From the NCBI RefSeq assembly GCF_023278185.1, contig NZ_CP066356.1, positions 6,316,001-6,380,000 of the forward strand: a stretch of DNA of 64,000 nt. Reading direction: 5' to 3'. This stretch comes from Bradyrhizobium elkanii USDA 76 (GTDB lineage: Bacteria; Pseudomonadota; Alphaproteobacteria; Rhizobiales; Xanthobacteraceae). A program made the position numbers and the translations under genes. Position 1 is the stretch's first letter, and each line of letters begins with the position of its first letter. Of the stretch, positions 1 to 7,627 are shown in pieces. The notes beneath the pieces are model-generated. The model was not told the DNA's origin. It searched no databases and was given only the letters and a program-made list of their open reading frames with translations.

Positions 1-828
1 CTCCCTGCCGGGACAGCCCTTGGCGCAGACGACGACGCAATCAAACCGGCAGTGCCGACGATCTATCTCGACCTCAGGACGATCTACGCACAGGTACCGG
101 CAGGATCGCTCGCGTTCGGCTTTGGACGTCCAACGCTGTTCAATACGCAGACGCTTGCGACATCGGGCGGTGTGGCATTTCCGGCAGGCCTGCCAGCAGC
201 GAAGTCCCTCAACATGGATTTTCCGCTGACGGTCGATGTCACCGAAAGCGTCTCGCTCTATGCCGGCGTCTCCGGCAGTTCGACGAACTTCGGAAACGCC
301 GGCTTTTCGTCCTTTCAAATCACGAGCTGGAACATCGGCTTCCAGGCCGACCTTTATGAGCAGAACGGCGGGACCTTTCCTACCGTGACGCTGCAATCGA
401 CCATCACACAGTCGATTCCCAATGGCCCGCTGGGGACAACCTCGTTCAACAACATTCTCGAATTTGGCTATGCGCTCGATTCCGATGAGACCAGAGGCTT
501 CCTCAGCGGTTTCCAATACACGCGAACCGACGTCGACAGTGCGCTGGGAAGGATCAACCCGAACACGATTGCCTATGTCGGCGGCTACTATCAATGGCCG
601 AACGATTGGAAATTTACCGGCCGCGTGGGCGTGCAATCGTTCGAAGGCGCGCAACTTCTTAACCTCGCATCGATCCAGCCCTTTGCACAACCGATCGTGC
701 GGCTCGATCTCGACCGCATGGATGATAATGACAACCGACTGTTTGGCATCACAGCCGAAATCATGTGGGTGCCGAACCCCGCCTATCAACTGACGTTCAG
801 AACGCCTCTGTATGCCGTCAAGAACTAG
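1..828 (+). CDS. Hypothetical envelope (probable outer-membrane beta-barrel) protein, 5' end missing
   Basis: The reading frame is open from the first base of the window to the TAG at 826-828, so the true start lies upstream; a GTG at 52 is only an internal candidate. The 275 visible residues alternate hydrophobic and polar residues with many Gly, Tyr, Phe and Asn, and contain repeated beta-strand-like stretches (for example around SLYAGVSG and FLSGFQYTRTD). There is no transmembrane helix. This pattern suits an outer-membrane beta-barrel, but I do not recognise a named family. A general alternative is a secreted beta-rich protein. The downstream 240 bases hold only a decayed GFA fragment. 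Confidence 0.6.
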   Translation, partial: LPAGTALGADDDAIKPAVPTIYLDLRTIYAQVPAGSLAFGFGRPTLFNTQTLATSGGVAFPAGLPAAKSLNMDFPLTVDVTESVSLYAGVSGSSTNFGNAGFSSFQITSWNIGFQADLYEQNGGTFPTVTLQSTITQSIPNGPLGTTSFNNILEFGYALDSDETRGFLSGFQYTRTDVDSALGRINPNTIAYVGGYYQWPNDWKFTGRVGVQSFEGAQLLNLASIQPFAQPIVRLDLDRMDDNDNRLFGITAEIMWVPNPAYQLTFRTPLYAVKN

Positions 829-918
829 CCGGCGCACGAGCAAGCAAGCACCGAGACCATCCGACGCGGGTGCGAGCGACCCGCTCCCGGCTGCTCCGAC
901 GACGGGTAGATCTACTCC

Positions 919-1036
919 GGGTCAGCTTGACTGTGTCCTCTGCGGCCATCACCGGGTCGGCCAACGGCCCGCCGGGATGCGGCGCCAATCGGTGCAGTGA
1001 CACGGCCGGACAGGCATGGCGTCAGCCGTCACCTCG
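919..1036 (-). pseudogene. Decayed fragment of a GFA-family (glutathione-dependent formaldehyde-activating-like) gene
   Basis: The minus strand here aligns by eye with the GFA gene at 4410-4532. Both share the stretch that encodes the CHCTD zinc motif and continue to the codons for VKVT/VKLT, where similarity stops. This copy has frame shifts, has lost the second Cys of the CxxC (Trp instead) and has no start or downstream half, so it cannot make a GFA protein. It is most simply a dead paralogue or remnant of a local duplication. Confidence 0.55.
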
Positions 1037-1072
1037 AAAACCGAAGCGCGCCGGTGGCAACCGATCGTCCGG

Positions 1073-1288
1073 CTATCGCTGATCTTCGAACGGCTTGACC
1101 GAGTGGGCCGGCGCGCGCGCCGGCTGGATCGTCAGCCGATAGGCGATCAGGTTGGTGCCATCGAATGCCTCGAGCAAGTAGTCGCAAACGGGACAGTGAT
1201 ACTCACCTTTGGCGCCCGGTTCGGACCATAGCTCCAACCGCCGGAAACCTGCGCCACAGCACGCGCACGTGACATCCGCTTTCCGCAC
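1073..1288 (-). CDS. Small zinc-ribbon protein of unknown function
   Basis: The 71-residue product has two CxxC pairs (CACC near residue 9 and CPVC about 27 residues later) that form a single zinc ribbon, followed by a short beta-rich tail. I placed the start at the GTG at 1288 because an AGAGG Shine-Dalgarno lies six bases upstream. The frame remains open further upstream to a TTG/CTG-type start at 1381, which would add 31 residues. The zinc ribbon suggests nucleic-acid or protein binding, but no specific function can be given. It is divergent from the Gly-rich gene; the FixK-type box at 1503 is more than 200 bases away, so control by it is uncertain. Confidence 0.55.
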   Translation of the reverse strand: MRKADVTCACCGAGFRRLELWSEPGAKGEYHCPVCDYLLEAFDGTNLIAYRLTIQPARAPAHSVKPFEDQR

Positions 1289-1502
1289 GTTGATCCTCTT
1301 GGCTGCGTTCTGCAGGACGTAAAAACACCAGGTGAACTCGGCAAAGAAACGATGGCTGTCGCCTGACCGAGGCGAAAGCAAATGTCATGGGGCTCACGTT
1401 CGCATTCCAGGCAAGATGCTTCGGCAGCAAAGTGCAGATTGTGCCTGGCGTGATTGATGACAGCTGCCTGACCTTTTCGAACGCGCGCCCTGCTGCATTC
1501 CG

Positions 1503-1516
1503 TTGATCTACGTCAA
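1503..1516. promoter_or_regulatory. FixK/FNR-type box upstream of the Gly-rich gene
   Basis: The sequence TTGATCTACGTCAA is a perfect TTGA-N6-TCAA dyad, the known binding pattern of FixK2 and FNR-family regulators in rhizobia. It ends 64 bases before the ATG at 1581, a distance suited to a class II activator site centred near -41.5. The same dyad occurs at 3680 and 3808 with nearly the same distance to a start codon. Confidence 0.65.
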
Positions 1517-1580
1517 GCTCGCGCGCCGAAATTGTCGCAGCTTCGCAGCTCGCAAAATCGTCCGTGAGGGAGGACACGCC

Positions 1581-2039
1581 ATGCTTCGTTGCATCCTCGC
1601 CGCTCTGGCGGCTCTGGTTCTCGTCGCTGTCTGCCTGATTCCTGATGACGCCTATGCCCGCCGTGGAGGAGGCGGCGGCTTCCGCGGCGGCGGAGGCGGT
1701 TTTCACGGCGGCGGAATGCGTGGCGGTGGCATGCATGTAGGTGGTGGAAGGGTACACGGTGGAGGATATCGCGTTGCCGGCCGTCCAGGTGGCCGACCGA
1801 TTGCAGGGCGTCCGGGCTATCCCGGTCGACCGATTGCGGGGCGCCCTGGCCGCCCGGTCGCCGGCTATCCCGGCTACGGCAGAGGCTACTATCGGCCAGG
1901 CTGGGGCTATGGTGCTGCTGCCGTCGGCGCAGCGGCCGCGGCCGGCGCGTATGGCGCCTATGGCTACTACGGCAACCAAGGCTGCTACTACAATGAATAC
2001 GGGCAAATGGTCTGCCCGCAGTACCCGTATCGATATTGA
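1581..2039 (+). CDS. Glycine/tyrosine-rich secreted protein
   Basis: The 152-residue protein starts with a clear Sec signal peptide (MLRCILAALAALVLVAVCL, cleaved near DAYA-RR). A run of about 40 residues follows that is mostly Gly with Arg, Phe and His, then Gly-Arg-Pro repeats (GRPIAGRP-like, several copies), an Ala-rich stretch and a Tyr-rich C-terminus with two Cys. The ATG at 1581 has an excellent Shine-Dalgarno (GAGGGAGGA). Such proteins are usually exported and intrinsically disordered; a structural or surface-coating role is a guess. A FixK-type box precedes the gene, so low-oxygen induction is likely. Its own function is unknown. Confidence 0.75.
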   Translation: MLRCILAALAALVLVAVCLIPDDAYARRGGGGGFRGGGGGFHGGGMRGGGMHVGGGRVHGGGYRVAGRPGGRPIAGRPGYPGRPIAGRPGRPVAGYPGYGRGYYRPGWGYGAAAVGAAAAAGAYGAYGYYGNQGCYYNEYGQMVCPQYPYRY

Positions 2040-2204
2040 TCCGGCTGAGCAGCAGTCGATGGACATGCGATTGCACCGCACCGGCTCGCTGTCGAGCTTC
2101 GGTCAGGCACCGGCATGTCCATGTTGAATGGATCGACCGCAACGGGACGCCACGATGGCCATCGTGGCGGTCCCTCGAATTTGCGTTCCCGAGGAGACGA
2201 CTCG

Positions 2205-2438
2205 ATGGAGTACGACGCCTTCACCGACGCGAGCCTTAAGATGATGTACGAGGCTGTTCGCGGCGCGCTCGAAGCCGACGACGAGTTCGAGGCAAACGGT
2301 GAAGAGCCAAAATTCCGGGTCCGGTCGACGGCCGAATGGAAGCGGCATGCCAGCAATCTTGAGGCCGAGATTCTGAAACGGGGGCTCCAGATCGACATCA
2401 TCGACTGGACGCGCGGTCAGAGCGAGCTACCGCTGTAA
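2205..2438 (+). CDS. Small acidic hypothetical protein
   Basis: The 77-residue protein (MEYDAFTDASLKMMYEAVRG...) is mostly helical, with an acidic middle and a C-terminal segment (LEAEILKRGLQIDIIDWTRG). The start at 2205 is supported by a GAGGAG Shine-Dalgarno eight bases upstream; an in-frame upstream ATG at 2115 lacks one. There is no signal peptide or membrane segment, so it is predicted cytoplasmic. It follows the Gly-rich gene by 165 bases and may be cotranscribed. I do not recognise the family. Confidence 0.65.
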   Translation: MEYDAFTDASLKMMYEAVRGALEADDEFEANGEEPKFRVRSTAEWKRHASNLEAEILKRGLQIDIIDWTRGQSELPL

Positions 2439-2515
2439 AAGCCATCAGGGGTCCGCGTGAACGCGACGAGGAATAACGCGCCCTCGTCCGGATCGTTGCT
2501 GGCACGATCTCTTGG

Positions 2516-3619
2516 TCAAACCGGGCCGTGCGATCCCGGTGGCACCATGTACAGGGTCATGGCGAAAATCACATAGATGAGCACGAGCAAGGCACCGATA
2601 AACCATGCCGACCGTCCGCTGTTGGTGATGAAGCAGGACGTCACGGAGGCGATCATGACCATCGTCACGGCCCCCGGCCAGAACTGCAAATCCATCGGCT
2701 TCGGACCGACGACGTAGCTCAGAAGCACCAGCGCCGGCGCGACAAACAAGGCGATTTGAGACGCGCTGCCGAGCGCGATGCTGACGCTCATATCGAGACG
2801 GTTCTTGCGTGCCGCGGAAAACGCGACCGCCATTTCTGCCGCGGCGCCGACCAGCGCGACGATGATGAAACCGACGAACGCCGGACTCAATCCCAGCGTC
2901 TCGCCCGCTTTCTGCACCGAGCTCACGAATATTTCGCTGACCAGTGCAACCAGCACCGTGACCACGAGAAGAGTGCCCAACGCAAATCCGATCGGCCAGC
3001 CGTCGCCACCGGTTTCGCCATGCTCCTCGCTTGCGAACAGCTCCTTGTGTGTCTTGAGCGAGAACAGCAAGCCGAGCCCATAGGCACATATCAACAGCAC
3101 AGCGAGGCCCGTACTGAGCGACAGCGCCATGGCTTCGCCGCGCGCCGGATCGAGGTCGGCAACAGCCGAGGGCGCAAGCAACGCAATCGTGGCCATCAGC
3201 AGCAGCGCTGCGTACATCCTCCCGCCGGCGCGATTATACTCCTGAACGTGATGGCGGAGCCCACCGAGCAGGAATGATGCGCCGAGCATGAAGAGTGAAT
3301 TGGTGACGATGGCACCAGCGATCGATGCCTTGACCAGCATGTACTCTCCGGCATGCAGCGCAGCGATCGCGATGATCAGCTCGGTCAGATTGCCCAAAGT
3401 TGCGTTGAGCAGGCCTCCGACTGCGTCGCCGGTTTTCGCTGCGACGCTTTCCGTCGCGTGGCTGAGAAGGGCGGCCAACGGCACGATGGCAAGGACAGCG
3501 AGCACAAACAGGGCGGTGTGGGCGGACGGAGCTGCCGTCTCGACCGCCAGCACGATCGGCACGAAGACCAGCATCCAGAGCAGTGGATTATGTCGAATTT
3601 CCTTGAGCAAATGGTGCAT
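2516..3619 (-). CDS. cax: Ca2+/H+ antiporter (CaCA/CAX family)
   Basis: The 367-residue membrane protein has about eleven hydrophobic helices arranged as two homologous halves. The first alpha repeat carries GNLTELI (residues about 80-86) and the second carries GAAAEMAVAFSAARKN followed by GSASQIALF, the hallmark repeats of cation/proton exchangers of the CAX group. Members export calcium from the cytoplasm in exchange for protons. I chose the ATG at 3619 (MHHLLKEIRHN); a TTG six codons upstream is also open. The gene is divergent from the LTXXQ gene. The perfect FixK-type dyad at 3680-3693 lies 61 bases upstream of its start, so oxygen-limited induction is plausible. Confidence 0.85.
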   Translation of the reverse strand: MHHLLKEIRHNPLLWMLVFVPIVLAVETAAPSAHTALFVLAVLAIVPLAALLSHATESVAAKTGDAVGGLLNATLGNLTELIIAIAALHAGEYMLVKASIAGAIVTNSLFMLGASFLLGGLRHHVQEYNRAGGRMYAALLLMATIALLAPSAVADLDPARGEAMALSLSTGLAVLLICAYGLGLLFSLKTHKELFASEEHGETGGDGWPIGFALGTLLVVTVLVALVSEIFVSSVQKAGETLGLSPAFVGFIIVALVGAAAEMAVAFSAARKNRLDMSVSIALGSASQIALFVAPALVLLSYVVGPKPMDLQFWPGAVTMVMIASVTSCFITNSGRSAWFIGALLVLIYVIFAMTLYMVPPGSHGPV

Positions 3620-3679
3620 GGTACCGCCCGGTCGCAACGAGGTCGACGGCAGTTTCTGAACACCGCGGTCCGCTGAACC

Positions 3680-3693
3680 TTGATCTATCTCAA
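3680..3693. promoter_or_regulatory. FixK/FNR-type box upstream of cax
   Basis: TTGATCTATCTCAA is a perfect TTGA-N6-TCAA dyad. It lies 61 bases upstream of the minus-strand cax start codon and more than 190 bases from the plus-strand LTXXQ start, which has its own box at 3808. Being palindromic, the strand cannot be read from the box itself; distance assigns it to cax. Confidence 0.6.
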
Positions 3694-3807
3694 TCCGGCG
3701 CCACCGCCGCGCCAGTCACGACCTGAGCCGGACCGGCCGATCCGGAGCCTCACGGAATTTCCCGAACGGTCAGAAGCGCGTCCATATTTTCAGGCTCCCT
3801 CCCCCTT

Positions 3808-3821
3808 TTGACCTAGATCAA
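3808..3821. promoter_or_regulatory. FixK/FNR-type box upstream of the LTXXQ gene
   Basis: TTGACCTAGATCAA is a perfect dyad with a GATC-type core like the rhizobial FixK anaerobox. It ends 65 bases before the ATG at 3887, the same geometry as the box at 1503. Confidence 0.65.
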
Positions 3822-3886
3822 CCCGTGGCCGACCAGATTGCGGTTGTTCTCGCGGACATCCTTGATGAGCAGCTCAGGAGCTTACA

Positions 3887-4393
3887 ATGACGAGAAACGC
3901 AGCTGTCGCAGCGATTGCATTTTTGGTGACGACCTCGTCTCTCGCTTTCGCAGCAGAGACATCCACGACGGTCGGAGCTGCGCAACCCAGCGCCGCCGAC
4001 CTGAAGAGCCTGACGGACATGCGTGTCGGCATCGTCAAGGCCGCCTTGCAGCTGACACCCGACCAGGAGAAATACTGGCCGGCCATCGAGGATGCCATCC
4101 GTGCGCGAGCGAAAAACCGGCAGGCTCGGTTGGAACGGATTGCCGAACTCCAGGAGAACGGACCGATGGAGGTCCTTGGTGGAAGCAATCCGGTCGAGAT
4201 GATGCAACGCAGGGCAGATCGGCTGATTCAGCGCGGGACCGATCTCAAGAAGCTCTCCGATGCCTGGGAGCCGCTCTACAAGACATTGAGCGATGATCAG
4301 AAGCGAAGGATGGCATTCGTGTCGTTCGCTGTCATGCGCGGCGTGCGAAACGCGATCGAGCAGCGTGGCGGTCCGGACGACGAGGACGAATAA
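3887..4393 (+). CDS. LTXXQ-motif (Spy/CpxP-like) periplasmic protein
   Basis: The 168-residue product has a Sec signal peptide (residues 1-23, ending FAFAA) and one LTPDQ motif near residue 56 in a helical, charged region, followed by a second half of long amphipathic helices (KKLSDAWEPLYKTLSDDQKRRM). This fits the LTXXQ family related to Spy and CpxP, periplasmic holdases linked to envelope stress. The Shine-Dalgarno AGGAG lies ten bases upstream of the ATG. A FixK-type box precedes it. Its 3' end overlaps the tail of the truncated GFA frame on the other strand. Confidence 0.75.
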   Translation: MTRNAAVAAIAFLVTTSSLAFAAETSTTVGAAQPSAADLKSLTDMRVGIVKAALQLTPDQEKYWPAIEDAIRARAKNRQARLERIAELQENGPMEVLGGSNPVEMMQRRADRLIQRGTDLKKLSDAWEPLYKTLSDDQKRRMAFVSFAVMRGVRNAIEQRGGPDDEDE

Positions 4394-4571
4394 GGCCAAG
4401 CTGCCCCTTGGTCACCTTGACCATGTCCTCGGCAACTGTCACCCAGCCAACCATCGGCGGGCCGGCGTGGCGCCGGCAATCGGTGCAGTGACACAGCGCA
4501 TGGACGACCGGTTCGCCGGTCACCTCGTAACGGATCTCGCCGCAGTGACAGCCGCCGGTGACGTCAGCCAT
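4332..4571 (-). pseudogene. C-terminally truncated GFA-family protein gene
   Basis: The product begins like a normal GFA-family protein (MADVTGGCHCGEIRYEVTGE, then LCHCTDCRRHAG and MVKVTKGQ) with a good Shine-Dalgarno (GGAGG) before the ATG at 4571. After about 50 residues the similarity stops and is replaced by an Arg-rich tail read from the antisense of the LTXXQ gene. The C-terminal half of the GFA fold, including the second CxxC zinc pair, is absent (usual length about 130, here 79). It is most likely a broken gene; a residual small zinc-binding protein cannot be excluded. Confidence 0.6.
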
Positions 4572-4748
4572 GTTTTCCTCCGCTCGATCAGTGGCTTGCC
4601 GGGTCAATAACGCTGCAAGCACCAACGCTTCAATTGCGCATCTTGCCCTTGCGTCGAGCTGTCGCGCGGTCCCCTGCGCCCCCGATCATGCGGGCCGCTG
4701 CGGCCCTCACGAAATCGTCATCCCTGCCCTCGGCCCCGCCAAAGCCCC

Positions 4749-4774
4749 GGGAATAAAGCCCCGGCCCCGCCGAT
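4749..4774 (+). promoter_or_regulatory. Candidate ECF-sigma promoter of the metallophosphoesterase operon
   Basis: GGGAAT (4749-4754) followed after 16 bases by CGAT (4771-4774) resembles an ECF-type -35/-10 pair and lies 44 bases before the first start codon of an operon that encodes its own ECF sigma factor, where autoregulation is usual. This is a by-eye match only. Confidence 0.3.
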
Positions 4775-4817
4775 CATCTCCCCGGAACCCAATCCCTGGG
4801 CCCACGGGAGACTTGCC

Positions 4818-5771
4818 ATGAGCGGACACGATCACGACCATCGCGATGAGGAAAAAGGCGTCAGCCGACGCAAGGTGCTGGAATGCATGACCTGGGCCGG
4901 CACCGGCATGCTGTGGACCGTCACCGGCGGCGTGCCGCATTCGCTCGGCATCGTCGGCTCGGCCGCGGCCGCCGAAGCGGCGCCCGGCATGACCTTCATG
5001 CAGATCAGCGACAGCCATGTCGGATTCGACAAGCCGGCCAACCCGAACACCATCGGCACGCTGGAAGAGGCCATCAACAAGGTCCGGGCGATGCAGGTCA
5101 AGCCGTCCTTCATGATCCACACCGGCGACATCACGCATCTGTCGAAGGCGTCCGAATTCGATGACGCCGATCGCATCATCTCGCAGGCCAAGCTCGACGT
5201 GCACTACGTGCCGGGCGAGCACGATTTCATCGACGAGGAGGTCAAGCTCTACAAGGAGCGCTACGGCCGCGGCACCAAGGGTCCGGGCTACTATTCCTTC
5301 GATGCCGGCGGCGTGCATTTCATCGGCCTCGTCAACGTCGTCGACCTCAAGGGCGGCGGCCTTGGCAATCTCGGCAATGAGCAGCTCGAATGGCTGGAGA
5401 ACGACCTCAAGGGCCGCTCGAAGTCGACGCCGATCGTGCTGTTCGCCCACATCCCGCTGTGGACGGTCTATCCGCAATGGGGCTGGGGCACCGAGGACGG
5501 CGCCCGTGCGCTGGAATACGTCAAGGGCTTCGGCTCGGTCACCGTGCTCAACGGCCATATCCACCAGGTGATGCAGAAGGTCGAGGGCAACGTCACCTTC
5601 CACACCGCGCGTTCGACCGCCTTCCCGCAGCCGGCGCCGGGCTCCGCCCCCTCGCCCGGCCCGATGAAGGTCGAGGATGCCAAGCTGCGCAGCATGCTCG
5701 GCGTCGCCAGCATCAACTTCAAGCAGAACAGCCAGCCGCTGGCGATCATCGACACGCCGCTGCAAGGCTGA
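4818..5771 (+). CDS. Tat-exported calcineurin-like metallophosphoesterase
   Basis: The 317-residue protein has an N-terminal His-rich stretch (HDHDHRD), then a twin-arginine motif SRRKVL at residues 17-22 with a hydrophobic region and an Ala-rich cleavage area (SAAAAEAAP), so export by Tat is likely. The phosphoesterase core shows DSH (about residue 67), GD (about 100), GEHD (about 134), HIP (about 211) and GHIHQ (about 245), the usual two-metal ligands. The substrate is unknown. The gene is first in a tight operon with a cupredoxin (12-base gap) and an ECF sigma/anti-sigma pair. The start has GGGAGA upstream. Confidence 0.85.
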   Translation: MSGHDHDHRDEEKGVSRRKVLECMTWAGTGMLWTVTGGVPHSLGIVGSAAAAEAAPGMTFMQISDSHVGFDKPANPNTIGTLEEAINKVRAMQVKPSFMIHTGDITHLSKASEFDDADRIISQAKLDVHYVPGEHDFIDEEVKLYKERYGRGTKGPGYYSFDAGGVHFIGLVNVVDLKGGGLGNLGNEQLEWLENDLKGRSKSTPIVLFAHIPLWTVYPQWGWGTEDGARALEYVKGFGSVTVLNGHIHQVMQKVEGNVTFHTARSTAFPQPAPGSAPSPGPMKVEDAKLRSMLGVASINFKQNSQPLAIIDTPLQG

Positions 5772-5783
5772 GGGACAAGACCG

Positions 5784-6107
5784 ATGAGTTCGATCAATCG
5801 ACGCGACTTCGGCATCGCTGTGGTCGCGACCATGCTGCTGCCGGTCACGGCGGCCCGCGCCGAGGACACCGCGATTCACATCGACAACTTCTCGTTCACC
5901 CCGCCCCAGCTGGACGTGAAGGTCGGCACGACCGTGACCTGGACCAACCGCGACGACATCCCGCACACCGTGGTGTGTGCGGGCAAATTCCGCTCCAAGA
6001 CCATGGATACCGACGGCACCTTCTCGTTCACCTTCACGGAGCCCGGCGAGTACAAGTATTTCTGCTCGCTGCATCCGCACATGACAGGCAGTGTCAAGGT
6101 TGGGTAA
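5784..6107 (+). CDS. Cupredoxin (plastocyanin/azurin-like copper protein)
   Basis: The 107-residue protein carries a likely Tat signal (NRRDFGIAVVATMLL, cleaved near ARA-ED) and a single cupredoxin domain. The type I copper ligands are visible: His in DDIPH (near residue 59) and the C-terminal set Cys, His and Met in FCSLHPHM (near residues 93-100). Small blue-copper proteins of this kind transfer electrons or bind copper in the periplasm. It lies 12 bases after the metallophosphoesterase and before the ECF sigma gene, so it is probably a target of that sigma factor. Whether it feeds electrons to a specific enzyme cannot be seen. Confidence 0.85.
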   Translation: MSSINRRDFGIAVVATMLLPVTAARAEDTAIHIDNFSFTPPQLDVKVGTTVTWTNRDDIPHTVVCAGKFRSKTMDTDGTFSFTFTEPGEYKYFCSLHPHMTGSVKVG

Positions 6108-6201
6108 CGTGACAACCCATACAATCACAACCATGCCCGGCCGGTGGCCCTCCGCCCCCGGCCGGGCACGAGCCGTCTCTCGACATGCCGGGCAGAACAC
6201 G

Positions 6202-6759
6202 ATGGTTGTCAACGCGTCGCAAGACGATCCCGAAAAGGCGCGGCGCTTCCGCGAGGCCGCGCTGCCGTATCTTGACGACGCCTATACGCTGGCCCGCTAT
6301 CTGCTGCGCGACGCCGCCGACGCCGAGGATGCGGTGCAGGAATGCTATCTGCGCGCCTACAAGCATTTCGACAGCTACCGCGGACCTGCGATGAAGCCGT
6401 GGCTGTTCGCGATCCTGCGCAATGTCTGCCGCGCCGAATACGCAAGGCGCAAGACAGCTCCAACCGCGGTCGAGGAGTTGCCCGAAGGCGGCGAGCAGAC
6501 CCCGCTGTGGAATGAAGCCCCGGAGACCCCGGAAAAGCAGCTGCTGCGCCGCTTCGACGGCGAGACCGTGCGCAAGCTGGTCGCGGCGCTTGCCGAGCCG
6601 TTCCGCGAGACCTTCGTGCTCAGGGAAATCCAGAATCTTTCATACCGCGAGATCGCCGATGTCGCCGCCGTGCCGGTCGGCACCGTGATGTCCCGCCTCG
6701 CGCGCGCCCGCGCCATGCTGCGATCGGCCTGGCTTGCGGAACAGGAGCAAGCGAAATGA
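6202..6759 (+). CDS. ECF-family RNA polymerase sigma factor
   Basis: The 185-residue protein has sigma region 2 (residues about 30-95, with the DAEDAVQECYLRAYKHF motif) and region 4 (about 130-180, with YREIADVAAVPVGTVMSRLARAR helix-turn-helix). I chose the ATG at 6202 (MVVNASQDDPEKARRF); the frame is open upstream but without conserved sequence. The stop overlaps the anti-sigma start by ATGA, showing translational coupling. The neighbours (Tat phosphoesterase, cupredoxin) are its likely regulon. The inducing signal is not evident; copper, phosphate or oxidative stress are guesses. Confidence 0.88.
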   Translation: MVVNASQDDPEKARRFREAALPYLDDAYTLARYLLRDAADAEDAVQECYLRAYKHFDSYRGPAMKPWLFAILRNVCRAEYARRKTAPTAVEELPEGGEQTPLWNEAPETPEKQLLRRFDGETVRKLVAALAEPFRETFVLREIQNLSYREIADVAAVPVGTVMSRLARARAMLRSAWLAEQEQAK

Positions 6760-7526
6760 CCTGCGAGGAAGCAGAAGTGCTGATCCACGCGCTGATCGAC
6801 GGCGAACTCGACGCCGGCCATGCGCGCGAAGTGGAAGCCCATGTCGAGGGGTGCGCGCATTGTGCCGCGCTCATGAAGGAGTATCAGGAGATCCGCCAGG
6901 CGATCGCCGAGAGCGATTTGAGCTACAAGGCGCCGCTCGAGCTGCGCCGCAAGATCGAGAAGTCACTGCCGCAACCACAAGCGCAGGCGGCGCCGACCCG
7001 GCGCTCGGTGCTGCGCGGCTTCGCGCTGGGCTCCGCGGTGTCGGCGATGGCGGCGACCGGCCTTGTCGCGATCGTGCTGCGCAACGATGACGAGCAGCGC
7101 ATCGAGAACGAGGTCGTGTCGGCGCATCTGCGTTCGCTGCAGGCCGGCCACCTCACCGACGTGATCTCGACGGATCAGCACACGGTCAAGCCCTGGTTCA
7201 ACGGCAAGCTCGACGTCTCGCCGCCGGTGATCGATCTCACCGCGCAGGGCTTCACGCTGATCGGCGGCCGGCTCGACTACGTCAACGCCCGCGAGATCGG
7301 CGCCGTGGTCTACAAGCGGCGCCAGCACGTCATCAACCTGTTCGTCGCGCAGACCGCGAACACCGAACGCAAGGCGGCGAAGATCTCGACGCTGCAGGGC
7401 TTCAACATCCGCCGCTGGAGCGACCGCGGCTTGAATTATTGGGCGGTCAGCGATCTCGGCGCCGACGAGCTTACGGAGTTCGGCGACAAGTTCGAGGGCG
7501 CGATGCGCGCGAACAAGGAGGGGTGA
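6756..7526 (+). CDS. Zinc-binding anti-sigma factor, membrane-anchored
   Basis: The 256-residue protein begins with a ZAS-type anti-sigma domain with His29-x3-Cys33-x2-Cys36. A twin-Arg-like TRRSVLRGFALG and one transmembrane helix follow (about residues 86-108), then a periplasmic domain of about 145 residues. It should bind and hold the upstream ECF sigma until a periplasmic or redox signal releases it. The periplasmic part (VISTDQHTVKPWFNGKLDVSPP) matches the conserved region of transmembrane anti-sigma factors of this type. ATGA overlap with the sigma gene. Confidence 0.85.
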   Translation: MTCEEAEVLIHALIDGELDAGHAREVEAHVEGCAHCAALMKEYQEIRQAIAESDLSYKAPLELRRKIEKSLPQPQAQAAPTRRSVLRGFALGSAVSAMAATGLVAIVLRNDDEQRIENEVVSAHLRSLQAGHLTDVISTDQHTVKPWFNGKLDVSPPVIDLTAQGFTLIGGRLDYVNAREIGAVVYKRRQHVINLFVAQTANTERKAAKISTLQGFNIRRWSDRGLNYWAVSDLGADELTEFGDKFEGAMRANKEG

Positions 7527-7531
7527 GTCTT

Positions 7532-7617
7532 GTAGCCCGGATGCAGCGCAGCGTAATCCGGGGACGGTCTTACCCGCTGTGAGACCCCCGGATTTCGCTT
7601 CGCTGCATCCGGGCTAC
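7532..7617. repeat. REP-like intergenic inverted repeat
   Basis: Arms starting GTAGCCCGGATGCAGCG and ending CGCTGCATCCGGGCTAC pair over about 30 bases with few mismatches around a short centre. It sits between the converging anti-sigma and hpnO genes and may end transcription in both directions. A related element lies at 43854-43973 and a half copy at 44500. Confidence 0.75.
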
Positions 7618-7627
7618 AGGTTCGAAA

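Noticed and set aside
4707..6212. 501-codon minus-strand ORF
   Set aside because: It is antisense to the metallophosphoesterase and cupredoxin genes, which have clear motifs and ribosome sites.
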